Shown here: in pieces, positions 17,083 to 26,459 of the stretch
Layout: each line of letters opens with the position of its first letter
How positions within the stretch are numbered: the stretch's first letter is position 1
Source of the DNA: Levilactobacillus angrenensis
GTDB taxonomy: Bacteria; Bacillota; Bacilli; Lactobacillales; Lactobacillaceae
DNA: 64,000 nt
Assembly: GCF_003946085.1 (NCBI RefSeq)
Contig: NZ_RHOB01000006.1
Coordinates: 92,985-156,984, forward strand
Reading direction: 5' to 3'
The notes under the pieces: generated by a model
The model's input: the letters and a program-made list of their open reading frames with translations, nothing else
Database searches by the model: none
Told to the model about the DNA's origin: nothing
Position numbers and translations under genes: made by a program

Positions 17083-18486
17083 CTACTTATCATTTTTCTG
17101 ATAACGGAACACAATAAAGTAAAAGCCAAAATTAATGATACTCAACACAAAGATCAGGCCAAATGCCAGCTGGCTCCCCATTGCCGTTTCGTGGGCATAG
17201 GACAGGCCACTCACCTTGACTGATGACATCAGCGCGGCCAGAATCGTCGTCCTGACCGACCCAGCAAATTGTTGACCGGTGTTGTAAATGGCATTGGCGT
17301 CTGCCCGTTGGCTCATGTCGACTTCCTTGAGCCCATTGGTTAGCGTATTACTGAAGGCCATCGACCGACCAATACTGAAAACAATGTACATCACTGAAAT
17401 CAAGACGATGCTGAGGTGCTGGCCAAACACGGTAAAAATCAGCGCAGAGAACAAAAACAGGCTGCTCCCCAGTAAGATAGGCAACCGCGCCCCGTGTTCG
17501 TCTAACAAATGCCCAAACCACGGCTGCAAGATCGCCGTGATCAGACTTCCTGGCAGGAGCATCAGGCCACCGAACAGCGACGTCGCCCCCACCACGATTT
17601 GCGCATAGTTTGGCAAGGCAAAGTTGATTCCAATATTGCAAAACTGCAGGACGAAGTAGGCAAAGAAACTGTAAGTGAAAACCGGATTTTTAAAAATTTC
17701 CAACTTCAATAATTGTTGCTCACTGTGTTTGGCTAACCAAATGTAGCCGAAAAGCGCCACCACGGCTAGCACCAAGCCACCGAGAAATTGCCAGCTCAAT
17801 GCGCCGGCCGTAGATACGCTGTTGAGTCCCAAAGTAAAACTAATAAAGGCCACCGCCAACAAGAGAAATTGTCCCCAGTTGAATTTAACCTTTTGGACCG
17901 GTGAAAATTGCTTGATAGCACCGAACCCTAGCAATAAAATCAGGGCTTCAACGGGTAGCGTGGACCAGAAAATCATTCGCCAATCCGCCAAGTAGACCAT
18001 GATGCCCCCAAATGTGGGGCCGCTCGCTGGCGCAATCATCAAAATCAGCCCAGCCATCCCCATGTAGAACCCTAACCGGGACCGCGGCACGCTTTCCACG
18101 ACAATGTTAAACATCAATGGAATCGCTAACCCCGCACAGCCGGCCTGAATCAGTCGCCCAATCAATAAAATGGGAAAGTTAGTTGCGAGCGCACAGATTA
18201 AGTCGCCTAAAATAAACGCCGTGGCCGCCGCCACAAACAACTGGCGGTTGGTAAAGCGCTGCTTCAAAAAGGCGGATGTGATCATCAGCAGGGCCACCGT
18301 CAACAGGTACCCTGTCGTGATCCACTGCACCGTGTTCAAAGACACGTGCATTTGCGTCATCAGCGTGGGAAACGCCACGTTCATGGATGTTTCCACTAGA
18401 ATTCCCAAGAACGCCATTAGGGCAATCGCAAAAATCGCAATCAGATTTCCCCGCGGCACCTTCTCGGGTTGGACAGTCGTTTGCAT
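17083..18486 (-). CDS. MFS multidrug exporter, DHA2 family
   Basis: A 467-residue 14-span-type protein. VETSMNVAFPTLM is the DHA2 first-helix motif, QWITTGYLLTVALLMITSAFL and the motif C-like APASGPTFGG are visible. The start MQTTVQPEKVPRG follows AGAGAGAAGCG. It is one of three DHA2 paralogues in the window and has no dedicated regulator; the TetR upstream on the same strand is a candidate. Its substrate is unknown. Confidence 0.82.
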   Translation of the reverse strand: MQTTVQPEKVPRGNLIAIFAIALMAFLGILVETSMNVAFPTLMTQMHVSLNTVQWITTGYLLTVALLMITSAFLKQRFTNRQLFVAAATAFILGDLICALATNFPILLIGRLIQAGCAGLAIPLMFNIVVESVPRSRLGFYMGMAGLILMIAPASGPTFGGIMVYLADWRMIFWSTLPVEALILLLGFGAIKQFSPVQKVKFNWGQFLLLAVAFISFTLGLNSVSTAGALSWQFLGGLVLAVVALFGYIWLAKHSEQQLLKLEIFKNPVFTYSFFAYFVLQFCNIGINFALPNYAQIVVGATSLFGGLMLLPGSLITAILQPWFGHLLDEHGARLPILLGSSLFLFSALIFTVFGQHLSIVLISVMYIVFSIGRSMAFSNTLTNGLKEVDMSQRADANAIYNTGQQFAGSVRTTILAALMSSVKVSGLSYAHETAMGSQLAFGLIFVLSIINFGFYFIVFRYQKNDK

Positions 18487-18601
18487 GTTATTCGCTTCTC
18501 TCTAAATTTAGCATTACTATCCATGATACGCATTTTTAGCGAGAAATGCACCAGCCAATTTTGATTAAAACGATTTCAATTGTAGAAAAAAAGCGGTCGC
18601 C

Positions 18602-19261
18602 TTAAGCTTCCGCATGCCATTCGGCCTTATACTCGGCCAAGTAGTCCAACATCACCTGTTGACGGTGCTCCGCGATTTGCTTAGCGGCCGTTGTATTCAT
18701 CAGATCCTTTAACGTTAATAATTTTTCGTAGAAATGATTGATGATTGTCTCGTTATCAAGATTGCGATACTCGGCATGGGTCATTGCCGTGCGCGGTTGA
18801 ACGGCCGGGTCATAAATCTTTTCACCAAAATGGCCACCGAAGTAGATTGCCCGGGCGATACCGATGGCGCCGATGGCATCGAGGCGATCAGCGTCTTGTA
18901 CGATCTGACCTTCTAACGGCAGTGGCTTGGCGGTTCCGTCGAGCGTCTTGTGGTAGGACATGTTGTCCATGATCAAAAACACCGTGTCAATCTGCGCTAC
19001 TGAAAAGCCCTGCGCCACCAAGAATTGCCGCACCTCGGCACTCGCTGCAGCGGTATCCGCCACTAATTTTTCATCAATGACATCGTGCAAATACGCTGCC
19101 GTGAGCGTCTCCAGATGGTCGACTTCTGGGTAAGACTGACTGATGCGGTCGGCCAACCTCACGACCCGTTGAATGTGATCGAAGCCGTGACCCGTCTCGT
19201 CATCCCCCATTTTGGCTTGGGAGAATTGGCGGACTGCTGCTAAAACTGTGGTCTCTGTCAA
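18602..19261 (-). CDS. HD-domain phosphohydrolase
   Basis: A 219-residue protein of the HD superfamily: GHGFDHIQRVVRLA (first metal His), AAYLHDVID (HD pair) and QDADRLDAIGAIGIARA (distal Asp) give the H-HD-D metal set. Members hydrolyse phosphate from nucleotides or related compounds. It starts with TTG, overlapping the TetR stop by 4 bases (TTGA), after AAGGAGG, so it is translationally coupled to the regulator. The substrate is unknown. Confidence 0.8.
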   Translation of the reverse strand: MTETTVLAAVRQFSQAKMGDDETGHGFDHIQRVVRLADRISQSYPEVDHLETLTAAYLHDVIDEKLVADTAAASAEVRQFLVAQGFSVAQIDTVFLIMDNMSYHKTLDGTAKPLPLEGQIVQDADRLDAIGAIGIARAIYFGGHFGEKIYDPAVQPRTAMTHAEYRNLDNETIINHFYEKLLTLKDLMNTTAAKQIAEHRQQVMLDYLAEYKAEWHAEA

Positions 19262-19893
19262 GATTTTTCCTCCTTGGTCGGCTGCGGATGGTCGCTAGTC
19301 GCCGGCACGCCCGCAAACCCGTAGAAAAACAAATGCATTAATTGATCGATGAGTCGCTGGTACTTTTCCGGTGCAATATTGGCCGTCGTAAAGTACGACA
19401 CGTACATTTCCAAGTATAACAGTAATGCCTCGTCAGAAACATTAGGATTGATCATCCCCGCTGCCCGACCGCGGGCCACCACGGCATCCCAGAACTTCTT
19501 TTCGCCCGCCACGTAGGCTGCCTTGACCACATTACTGCCATTCTTGCCGCTCATCTCATCAATCACGAACTGGTAGAAGTCCGGGTGAATCTTATCGCTG
19601 AGTTTGACCTTATTGGCCATCATCGCCTTCACGATATCGGGGAATGGGACTTGGTCATCGTCGATCAGCTTTTGAAAGCTGGCATACCCCTGTGTGATCA
19701 TCTCAATGACCACCTGGTGGCCCAACTCCAGCTTGCTATCAAAGTATTTATATAACGTGACTTGCGACACGCCGGCTGCCTGCGCGACGGTCTTCACGTG
19801 CGTGGGTTTAAACCCTTGCGTGCTAAACAGCTTGATTGCTGCGTCCAAAATACCCTGCCGTTGCTGGGCCTTACGTTCCCGATTGGTTGCCAT
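19258..19893 (-). CDS. TetR-family regulator divergent from ABC exporter
   Basis: A 211-residue regulator. The helix-turn-helix VKTVAQAAGVSQVTLYKYFDSK is typical, with a helical ligand domain behind it. It is divergent from an ATP-binding protein/permease pair across 176 bp holding a long inverted repeat and forms an operon with the HD hydrolase. It probably controls the exporter and itself. Confidence 0.83.
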   Translation of the reverse strand: MATNRERKAQQRQGILDAAIKLFSTQGFKPTHVKTVAQAAGVSQVTLYKYFDSKLELGHQVVIEMITQGYASFQKLIDDDQVPFPDIVKAMMANKVKLSDKIHPDFYQFVIDEMSGKNGSNVVKAAYVAGEKKFWDAVVARGRAAGMINPNVSDEALLLYLEMYVSYFTTANIAPEKYQRLIDQLMHLFFYGFAGVPATSDHPQPTKEEKS

Positions 19894-19969
19894 CTACTTT
19901 CACCTTCCTCACCAATGCCCTGTTAGTCTTTATTCTATCATACCGCCAATCGTCGGTCGTTGGTATTTT

Positions 19970-20024
19970 AGTGAACTTTTTTGTAAAAATAGTTCACTTT
20001 TTCATTGACTTTACCTGACCGGGG
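19970..20024 (+). promoter_or_regulatory. TetR operator candidate and ABC exporter promoter
   Basis: AGTGAACT (19970-19977) and AGTTCACT (19991-19998) form an inverted repeat. Immediately after it TTGACT (20005), a 17-base spacer and TACGAT form the exporter promoter, so the operator sits just upstream of the -35 box. Confidence 0.55.
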
Positions 20025-20069
20025 GCTTACGATGTAATCGATTTTAAAACTGTGAGGAGGGGATTTTCT

Positions 20070-20963
20070 ATGACAGATCCTGTACTGCAAATTAATCATC
20101 TACAAAAGAAGTTTGGTCATTTTCAAGCGCTCAAGGATATCACGTTTGACGTGCACTCGGGCGAAGTGTTTGGCTTTATTGGTCCCAATGGCGCGGGCAA
20201 ATCTACGACGATTCGCGTGTTACTCGGCCTGATCCGGGCGACTGGGGGCACGGCCAGTATCTTTGGTCAAAATGTTTGGACCGACAGTGTCGCCATCCAT
20301 CAACGCTTGGCCTACGTTCCGGGCGATGTCTACCTGTGGCCGAACCTCACTGGCGGAGAAATCATTGATCTCCTCCTCAAGATGAACGGCACGGCCCACT
20401 CTGCCAAAACTGACGACCTCATTCAGCAGTTTGGCTTAGATCCCACTAAGAAGGCACGGACCTACTCCAAAGGTAACCGGCAAAAAGTCGCTTTGATTGC
20501 TGCGTTTTCGCAGGACGCCGACTTTTACATCTTCGACGAACCGACCTCTGGCTTGGACCCGTTAAACGAACGAATCTTCCAAGATGCCGTCATGGCCCTG
20601 AAACAGCAAGGCAAGGCCGTCTTACTTTCCAGCCATATTCTCTCTGAAGTCGAGCGTATGTGTGACCGCATTGGTATCATTCGCGAAGGCCAAATCATTG
20701 AGACCGGTAGCTTAGCGGACATGCGCCACCTGACGCGAACCATGGTCACCGTCACGCTAGGCGATGACTTTGATGTCGCGACGCTTCCTGGTGTTCACGG
20801 TGTCGAAGCTGGCCATGCCCCCCACGAATGGCAATTTTCCGTCGAGGCCGAACACCTCAGTACGGTGATGGCCACGCTAGGGCAACACCACATCGCTGCG
20901 CTGCAAAGCACCCCGCCGACACTGGAAGACCTCTTCATGCACTACTACACGGGAAAGGAGTGA
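20070..20963 (+). CDS. ABC exporter ATP-binding protein
   Basis: A 297-residue ATPase starting MTDPVLQINHLQKKFGHFQA. Walker A GPNGAGKST, signature-like YSKGNRQKVALIAAF, Walker B YIFDEPTSGLDP and the H-loop SSHILSEVE are present. It is a CcmA/BcrA-type subunit and pairs with the permease encoded 5 bp downstream. GAGGAGGGG precedes the ATG. It probably exports a drug or lipid; the substrate is unknown. Confidence 0.88.
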   Translation: MTDPVLQINHLQKKFGHFQALKDITFDVHSGEVFGFIGPNGAGKSTTIRVLLGLIRATGGTASIFGQNVWTDSVAIHQRLAYVPGDVYLWPNLTGGEIIDLLLKMNGTAHSAKTDDLIQQFGLDPTKKARTYSKGNRQKVALIAAFSQDADFYIFDEPTSGLDPLNERIFQDAVMALKQQGKAVLLSSHILSEVERMCDRIGIIREGQIIETGSLADMRHLTRTMVTVTLGDDFDVATLPGVHGVEAGHAPHEWQFSVEAEHLSTVMATLGQHHIAALQSTPPTLEDLFMHYYTGKE

Positions 20964-20968
20964 GTGCC

Positions 20969-22591
20969 ATGACGCGCTATGGACGTACAGGACAATTGGT
21001 GCGCTTAAATTTCCGTCGCGACCGCTTCCGAATTCTCATGTGGATTCTGATTCTCGCCGCTCTCATGGCCAGTGTGGCCTGGAAGTTTGAGGGAATTTAC
21101 GGCACACCACGGGAAATTAATGCCATTAAAGATACGCTAGCTAGCCCCGGCATCGTCGCCATGTTTGGTGCCTTTTCCTTTAAGGGACAGGTCACCACGG
21201 CCGAGATTTTTGCCAACGAAATGTTACTCTTCATGGCTCTGATCCAAGTCGTCATGAACCTGGCATTGAGCGTTCACGCGACCCGGGCCGAGGAAGATCT
21301 CGGCATCACCGAGCTGGTCCGCGCGCACGCTGTGGGGACCACTGCGCCACTGCTAGCCGCCACGATTGAATTGGTTATCGTCAACGGTCTCTTGGGCATT
21401 CTCTACAGCGTCGGGCTGATGGCCGCTAACATGCCGGGGGCCACCACTGAGGGTAACTGGCTCATCGGCCTAGGCTTGGCCACGACCGGTCTACTATTTG
21501 GGATACTCGGGCTACTCACCGCCCAGGTTGCCGACCACGCTCCAAGCGCGACTGGCCTCGCCTACGCGGTCTTTGGTATTAGCTATTTGGCCCGAATGAT
21601 TACGGACGTCCAACATCCCCGGTTAACCTGGTGGTCGCCATTGGGCTGGGTCGAAAAACTCGCGCCCTACAACGATCCCCGTTGGTTGCCCGTCGGCTTG
21701 AGCTTACTACTGGCCTTCGTGCTCTTACAACTGGCGTTACTGGCCAATAGCCGCCGTGATATCGGGGCCGGGGCCATCACGACCCGTCCTGGCCGGGCGC
21801 AAGCTTCCGCGATGTTGCGGGGTCCCGCCACGCTGATTTGGCGGCGACAACGCAACGTTATCATCGCTTGGATCGTGGCAGTCATCATCTTTGGGGTGGC
21901 TTACGGCACGGTCTTCAACACGATTGGCGACATTCTCAAGACGAACCCGACGATGCAACAGGTCTTCGGCGCGGCTATGGTCCATGAGGCCAATCACAAG
22001 GTCCTATTGAGCTTCACGTCCCTGCTCGCCATCGTCATGGCCGCCGTCGCCATCATCCCCGGCATGCAGTTGATTTTAAAACTTCACACCGACGAGACGC
22101 GGGGCTGGTTAGAGGCCCTTTATGCGCGACCACTCAGTCGGACCCACGTCCTCTTCAGTTACGTGGGCATCGCCTTTGTTACCAGCACGCTTGCATTTAT
22201 CGGCGGCCTGGCCGGCATCGTCGTGATGGGCGATGCTAGCCTGACTCACGTCAAGGACGGGATTAGCGCAACTGAATTTTGGCACGGCGTCGCGGCCCAA
22301 CTCCCTGAGATCTGGGTCTTTCTCGCTCTAAGCGTCTTGCTGGTCGGCTGCTGGCCACGGTTGAAAACACTGAGCTGGTTATACCTAGCGTTGGGATTCA
22401 TCAGCGTTTACATGGGGAGCTTACTGAAACTACCGGATTGGGTAAAAAATGTGACCCCCACTGGCTGGATGCCCCGCGTTCCCCAGCACGCCCTGGACTG
22501 GACGACTTTCAGTTGGATGGTCGTCCTCGCCGTGGTGTTGATCCTAATTGGCTGGTTGGGCTACCGGCGGCGTGATTTACAGATGAGCTAA
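20969..22591 (+). CDS. ABC exporter permease (large, two-repeat type)
   Basis: A 540-residue membrane protein, about 12 spans arranged as two halves (each begins with a basic/hydrophobic segment: FRILMWILILAALMASVAW and RNVIIAWIVAVIIFGVAY). This matches the TetR-regulated antibiotic-exporter permease family (tetronasin/polyketide-exporter type). The start MTRYGRTGQLVRL follows GGAAAGGAGTGAG; longer in-frame starts lie inside the ATPase gene. It forms an operon with the ATPase. Confidence 0.83.
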   Translation: MTRYGRTGQLVRLNFRRDRFRILMWILILAALMASVAWKFEGIYGTPREINAIKDTLASPGIVAMFGAFSFKGQVTTAEIFANEMLLFMALIQVVMNLALSVHATRAEEDLGITELVRAHAVGTTAPLLAATIELVIVNGLLGILYSVGLMAANMPGATTEGNWLIGLGLATTGLLFGILGLLTAQVADHAPSATGLAYAVFGISYLARMITDVQHPRLTWWSPLGWVEKLAPYNDPRWLPVGLSLLLAFVLLQLALLANSRRDIGAGAITTRPGRAQASAMLRGPATLIWRRQRNVIIAWIVAVIIFGVAYGTVFNTIGDILKTNPTMQQVFGAAMVHEANHKVLLSFTSLLAIVMAAVAIIPGMQLILKLHTDETRGWLEALYARPLSRTHVLFSYVGIAFVTSTLAFIGGLAGIVVMGDASLTHVKDGISATEFWHGVAAQLPEIWVFLALSVLLVGCWPRLKTLSWLYLALGFISVYMGSLLKLPDWVKNVTPTGWMPRVPQHALDWTTFSWMVVLAVVLILIGWLGYRRRDLQMS

Positions 22592-22600
22592 CTTTAAAGA

Positions 22601-22637
22601 AAAAACGAGGCTGGACGATTACGCTAGCCTCGTTTTT
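22601..22637 (+). terminator. Terminator of the ABC exporter operon
   Basis: AAAAAACGAGGCT pairs with AGCCTCGTTTTTT, and works in both directions. Confidence 0.8.
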
Positions 22638-22866
22638 TCAGTTTACTTGATTTTTGACCAAGTTGCAACAGTTAACTATCCATAACGTTATCAACATTTT
22701 ATCATCGCTTTATTTATCAAAACAACTGTCTGGACGCCATCATTTTTAGTTCAATTGGTTAACCCCTAAGCGACCAACTAAATTAATTAGATATCACTCG
22801 CAATTCGGCTAAACATCAGGTATGCTATAGATACGTTGGCTCCCCCAGCCATTTAGACGTAAACAA
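22638..22866. other. Intergenic stretch without recognised gene
   Basis: AT-rich sequence between two terminators. A plus-strand GGTATGCTATAG near 22820 could be a weak -10, leading to a ~80-nt transcript that ends at the next terminator, but no -35 box supports it. Confidence 0.3.
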
Positions 22867-22902
22867 AACCGCACCCCCTCGGTTCAACCGAAGAGGTGCG
22901 GT
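22867..22902 (-). terminator. Terminator of the 3D-domain gene
   Basis: AACCGCACC..CCTCGG pairs with CCGAAGA..GGTGCGGTT around TTCAA, followed by a T-rich run. Confidence 0.75.
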
Positions 22903-22920
22903 TACGTTTATCCTCGACCG

Positions 22921-23412
22921 CTACTGCAGGACCACGTCATAGTGGTTGCCCGTAATGGCCGTCCCGCGGTCATGCACGACGCCCATGCCTAAGGGGGTCA
23001 TGATCTTGGTGCCAAAGGGAATATTTGCGGGGGCCGCAACGACCCGATACCCATTGGGATCCAACCCGTTGGCGCTGATTTGCGTACCGTCAGCGGTCAG
23101 GCTACCTGAATAATACGTCCATTTATTGCCATTGAGATAGACGACGCCTTGCTGTTCAAACTGCGCGGCGGTAATCGTTGCCCCGGTGGCGTTGTTGCTA
23201 GTTGCGGAACTCGTGGTGCTGGTCGAATTGGCCGCCGGTGTGCTCAGACTGACGGTTGAAGCTGCGTAAGTGCTCGCTTGTGGTTGTTGGTATTGGGTGT
23301 TTTGCGCCGAACCGCGCAATGCGTGAGCACTGGCATTGACGCCGGAAAGACCGATGCCGGCGGCGAAAACCGCAACGGCGCTGAAGGTGGTAATAATTAC
23401 TTTTCTAATCAT
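22921..23412 (-). CDS. Secreted 3D-domain cell-wall protein
   Basis: A 163-residue protein with signal peptide (basic MIRKV, hydrophobic TTFSAVAVFAAGIGLSGV, ANASA cleavage site), a Ser/Thr/Ala linker (about 45-80), and a C-terminal 3D-like domain: YRVVAAPANIPFGTKIMTP, then MGVVHDRGTAITGNHYDVVL, which fits the double-psi barrel with conserved Asp residues. Such proteins (YabE/YuiC/MltA-like) act on peptidoglycan. AGGGAGG precedes the ATG. Enzyme activity is unproven. Confidence 0.75.
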   Translation of the reverse strand: MIRKVIITTFSAVAVFAAGIGLSGVNASAHALRGSAQNTQYQQPQASTYAASTVSLSTPAANSTSTTSSATSNNATGATITAAQFEQQGVVYLNGNKWTYYSGSLTADGTQISANGLDPNGYRVVAAPANIPFGTKIMTPLGMGVVHDRGTAITGNHYDVVLQ

Positions 23413-23648
23413 CGAATGGTTCCTCCCTTTTGATTGACCCTAGCATACCGCCGCGATATCTCAACGTCGTTAGCAATACGTTACCACTCAATTAAAGAAT
23501 GCCGGCTTTCATGACAAATTGTCACGGTCTTTACCTAACTGACATAGTGGTCAAGAAAGGGTTAAGCCCCCAATTAAGGTCCCCTTAACATGGTGATGCT
23601 ACGGTATAATGAAGGCAACTTATCGGCTTTTTTGAGGAGGGTCCATCG

Positions 23649-24446
23649 ATGCAATTACATTATGATTTACGCGGCCAAGGCAGTCCCATCGTCTTCATTC
23701 ACGGTGCCGCCATCGACCACGACGCCATGGTTCAGTGGTTTGAGCCGCTCATGGCTGATCAGCCGCACACTCGGCTTTATCTCGACTTACCAGGCATGGG
23801 GCAAACGCCCGCCTTACCACCCGACCAAACGGACAGTAACCACGTCTTAGCCGCGATTCAAGAAACCATCCACGCCGTTTTGGGCACGCAGCCTTACACC
23901 ATCGTCGGCTATTCCTACGGCGGCTACCTGGCGTTGGGTCTGGCTTTTCAGCAGCCCGAACGCGTACAGCGGCTCTTCTTGGTCTGCCCAACGCTCACCG
24001 GTGTCAAAAGTGAGCGTCACGTGGCGCCCCACCGGGTCATCACGACCACGCCAATTGATGTGACGACCAATGCGGACTACTTTGCCAACTATCAAAAGGT
24101 CACAGTCGTGCAAACGCCGGCGACCTGGCAAGCCTTTCAAACACAGGTCATTCCCGGCATCCGCCGCACTGATCTCGCCGCCTTACACCAGCTCCACCGC
24201 GACCACGGTCAACACTACCGCCTGACCTTTGAAACGGACCTCAAGGCCACCCGCTTTACCCAACCAATCACCCTGCTGTCCGGCCGCCATGATGTCACGA
24301 TTGGGTACACCGACCATCTGGCTTTCATGGCCAACCAACCAAATGGCTCTCTGGGACTCCTCGCCGACGCCGGCCACAATCTGCCCATCGACCAGTACGG
24401 CATGATGGCTGCTTATTTCCAGCATTTTCTCACCACATTCGCCTAA
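23649..24446 (+). CDS. Alpha/beta hydrolase
   Basis: A 265-residue cytoplasmic hydrolase. VFIHGAAIDHD gives the oxyanion HG motif, VGYSYGGYLAL the nucleophile elbow (Ser), and the late SGRHDVTIGY and DAGHNLPID supply the acid and His of the triad. TTGAGGAGG precedes the ATG. It is monocistronic and converges on ackA across a shared terminator. The natural substrate is unknown. Confidence 0.85.
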   Translation: MQLHYDLRGQGSPIVFIHGAAIDHDAMVQWFEPLMADQPHTRLYLDLPGMGQTPALPPDQTDSNHVLAAIQETIHAVLGTQPYTIVGYSYGGYLALGLAFQQPERVQRLFLVCPTLTGVKSERHVAPHRVITTTPIDVTTNADYFANYQKVTVVQTPATWQAFQTQVIPGIRRTDLAALHQLHRDHGQHYRLTFETDLKATRFTQPITLLSGRHDVTIGYTDHLAFMANQPNGSLGLLADAGHNLPIDQYGMMAAYFQHFLTTFA

Positions 24447-24479
24447 AAAAAGTCTGGGACCAAAACATCCCAGACTTTT
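24445..24479. terminator. Bidirectional terminator between hydrolase and ackA
   Basis: AAAAAAGTCTGGGA pairs with TCCCAGACTTTT, with T runs on both strands. Confidence 0.8.
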
Positions 24480-24532
24480 GTGCTCTTATTTAAATGGCCG
24501 AAACATCCGCCCTAAGGCAGCCAGTCTCGCTT

Positions 24533-25720
24533 TTATTTAGTCAACCGCGCGACATCCCGCACGATCATTAATTCTTCATTCGTTGGGACGACCAGCACTT
24601 GAACCTTACTGCCGTCGGGACTAACGATGTGTTCCTCGCCTCTGAAATCATTCTTGGCGGGGTCGATGGCGATGCCAAAGTAGTTCAGCTTGTCTGCCAC
24701 GGCTTGGCGCATGTCCACACCGTTTTCACCGGAACCCGCCGTGAAGACGATGGCGTCGACACCACCTAATTCAGCGATGTAACTGCCGACGTAGCTCACG
24801 ACCCGGTCGACAAACATCTGGAGTGCCAGCTTGGACTTGGGCCGTTCGTCTTGGGTCTTTTCCAAGTCCCGTTGGTCAGGTGACAGTTCGGAAATACCCA
24901 GCAGGCCAGACTTGTGATTCAAAATGTCGATCATTTCTGGCATGGTCTTGTGTAGCTTTTCAGCTAAGAAGGCCACCAGCGAAACGTCGATATCGCCGGA
25001 CCGCGTGCCCATCATGACCCCCGCCAGCGGCGTAAAGCCCATGGACGTGTCCAGTGCGTGACCGTGGTCAAAGGCCGTGATGGACGACCCCGAACCCAGG
25101 TGCAACGTGATCAGCTTCAAATCGGCTAACGGCTTGCCTAAGATTTCAGCCGTCCGGTGGGCCACGTAGCGGTGACTGGTACCGTGGGCCCCGTATTTCC
25201 GGGCACCCAACTTATCATAATATTCATAAGGAATGCTGTACATATAGTTGACTGCTGGCATTTCCGTGTAAAGCGACGTGTCAAAGACCGCGACCTGCTT
25301 GGCCTCTGGCAAGAGTTGCTGGAAGACCTCAATATAGTAAGCCTGAACGGGATTATGTAATGGTGCGTAATCCTTGAGTTCCTTGATCTGCTTCAACACG
25401 ATGGGCGTGATCACGGCGGAGTCCTTGAAGACTTCCCCGCCGGCAACGACCCGGTGGCCCACACCCGTGATTTCACTCAGGTGCTTAACGATGCCATAAG
25501 ACTTCAGCCGCGTCAGTACCATGGCTGCCGCCAACTTATTGGTGATATTGTCCTGTGTATCAGTAATTTTCTTACCATTGGGTAGCTTGACCTTGAAAAT
25601 GGACCCCGGTAGATTCAACCGGTCAACCATCCCTGAGGCAATCACCGTCTCCTCTGGCATGGAAAATAACTTCCACTTCAATGTTGAGCTTCCTGCGTTA
25701 ATTGCTAATGTCTTTGCCAT
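24533..25720 (-). CDS. ackA: Acetate kinase
   Basis: A 395-residue ASKHA-fold kinase that makes ATP and acetate from acetyl phosphate, the product of phosphoketolase. Signature INAGSSTLKWKLF opens the protein (ATG at 25720 after GGGAGG); YGAHGTSHRYVA, LHLGSGSSITAFD, TRSGDIDVSLV and VFTAGSGENGV are family motifs. A cre overlaps its -35 box, so CcpA repression by preferred sugars is likely. Confidence 0.96.
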   Translation of the reverse strand: MAKTLAINAGSSTLKWKLFSMPEETVIASGMVDRLNLPGSIFKVKLPNGKKITDTQDNITNKLAAAMVLTRLKSYGIVKHLSEITGVGHRVVAGGEVFKDSAVITPIVLKQIKELKDYAPLHNPVQAYYIEVFQQLLPEAKQVAVFDTSLYTEMPAVNYMYSIPYEYYDKLGARKYGAHGTSHRYVAHRTAEILGKPLADLKLITLHLGSGSSITAFDHGHALDTSMGFTPLAGVMMGTRSGDIDVSLVAFLAEKLHKTMPEMIDILNHKSGLLGISELSPDQRDLEKTQDERPKSKLALQMFVDRVVSYVGSYIAELGGVDAIVFTAGSGENGVDMRQAVADKLNYFGIAIDPAKNDFRGEEHIVSPDGSKVQVLVVPTNEELMIVRDVARLTK

Positions 25721-25758
25721 CGTCCTGATCCTCCCAATCATTTTCTCGGTTACTTCCC

Positions 25759-25787
25759 AGTTTAAATGATTTTGTAACCGCTTTCAA
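25759..25787 (-). promoter_or_regulatory. ackA promoter with cre site
   Basis: TTGAAA (25787-25782), 17-base spacer, TAAACT (25764-25759). TGAAAGCGGTTACA (25786-25773) is a full cre match lying over the -35 box and spacer. Confidence 0.65.
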
Positions 25788-25842
25788 GAAAAGATTGGCT
25801 TTCTGTGAGAATTTTTAGGGTCGGCTTCCAGTCCCAGCATGC

Positions 25843-25869
25843 AAAAAAGCCACGACCGCAGCCGTGACT
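25843..25869 (-). terminator. Terminator of the short Apf-like gene
   Basis: On the minus strand AGTCACG pairs with CGTGGCT (one U-G), followed by TTTTTT. Confidence 0.7.
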
Positions 25870-25893
25870 CATTTCATCATCTGATTAAATTAG

Positions 25894-26247
25894 CTAGAAC
25901 CAGCCATACCCCAACCAATGACGCTTGGCTTTGACCCAAGAACCGTAGCGGTTGTGCGCATAACGATCCGCGGTCTTTTCTTGGTTGGCTTTACTGTAGT
26001 CACCCTTCAACATGGAAATGGTCAGTTGGTACTTACCATAGTACCGACCGTTTCTGGCGCGGTAATTGCCACCAGATTCCTTGACGGCGATCCAGGCCTT
26101 GGCCCGCTTTTCTTTCTTGGACAGCGTGCTCGTGTAGGTCACACTGGCTTCGGCCGTCGTTGCGGGGGTGATGACTGAGGACACACTAGGAAGGGCCATT
26201 GCAATGACCATCACGATTAACATGAAAACGGTTTTTACTTTCAACAA
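25894..26247 (-). CDS. Secreted Apf/lysozyme-fold protein, short paralogue
   Basis: A 117-residue secreted protein (TTG start after AGGAGGGCTCG). Hydrophobic signal VFMLIVMVIAMALPSVSSV is followed directly by the ~70-residue C-terminal module AWIAVKESGGNYRARNGRYY and KYQLT, seen also in the next two genes. The Glu in KESGG is the likely catalytic acid of this transglycosylase-like fold (aggregation-promoting factor family). It lacks the LysM domain of its paralogues. It acts at the cell wall. Confidence 0.72.
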   Translation of the reverse strand: MLKVKTVFMLIVMVIAMALPSVSSVITPATTAEASVTYTSTLSKKEKRAKAWIAVKESGGNYRARNGRYYGKYQLTISMLKGDYSKANQEKTADRYAHNRYGSWVKAKRHWLGYGWF

Positions 26248-26391
26248 CGAGCCCTCCTAATGAATTTGTTAAGAATATCATAACGTTTTTAAGTTACAGC
26301 CAGATTGTCCGTATGTTACAAACTTGTAACGGGGTCCACCATTTCTGGTAACCTGGTGTAACAATATGTCGCTACGGCCCGGTCTAGACAC

Positions 26392-26434
26392 GAAAAAGGA
26401 TGGCCAGCAATCTTTCACTGGACCATCCATTTTT
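26392..26434 (-). terminator. Terminator of the first LysM-Apf gene
   Basis: GGATGGTCCAG pairs with CTGGCCATCC, followed by TTTTTCG. Confidence 0.75.
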
Positions 26435-26459
26435 CTAAGATTTATTTGGTTAAACTGGT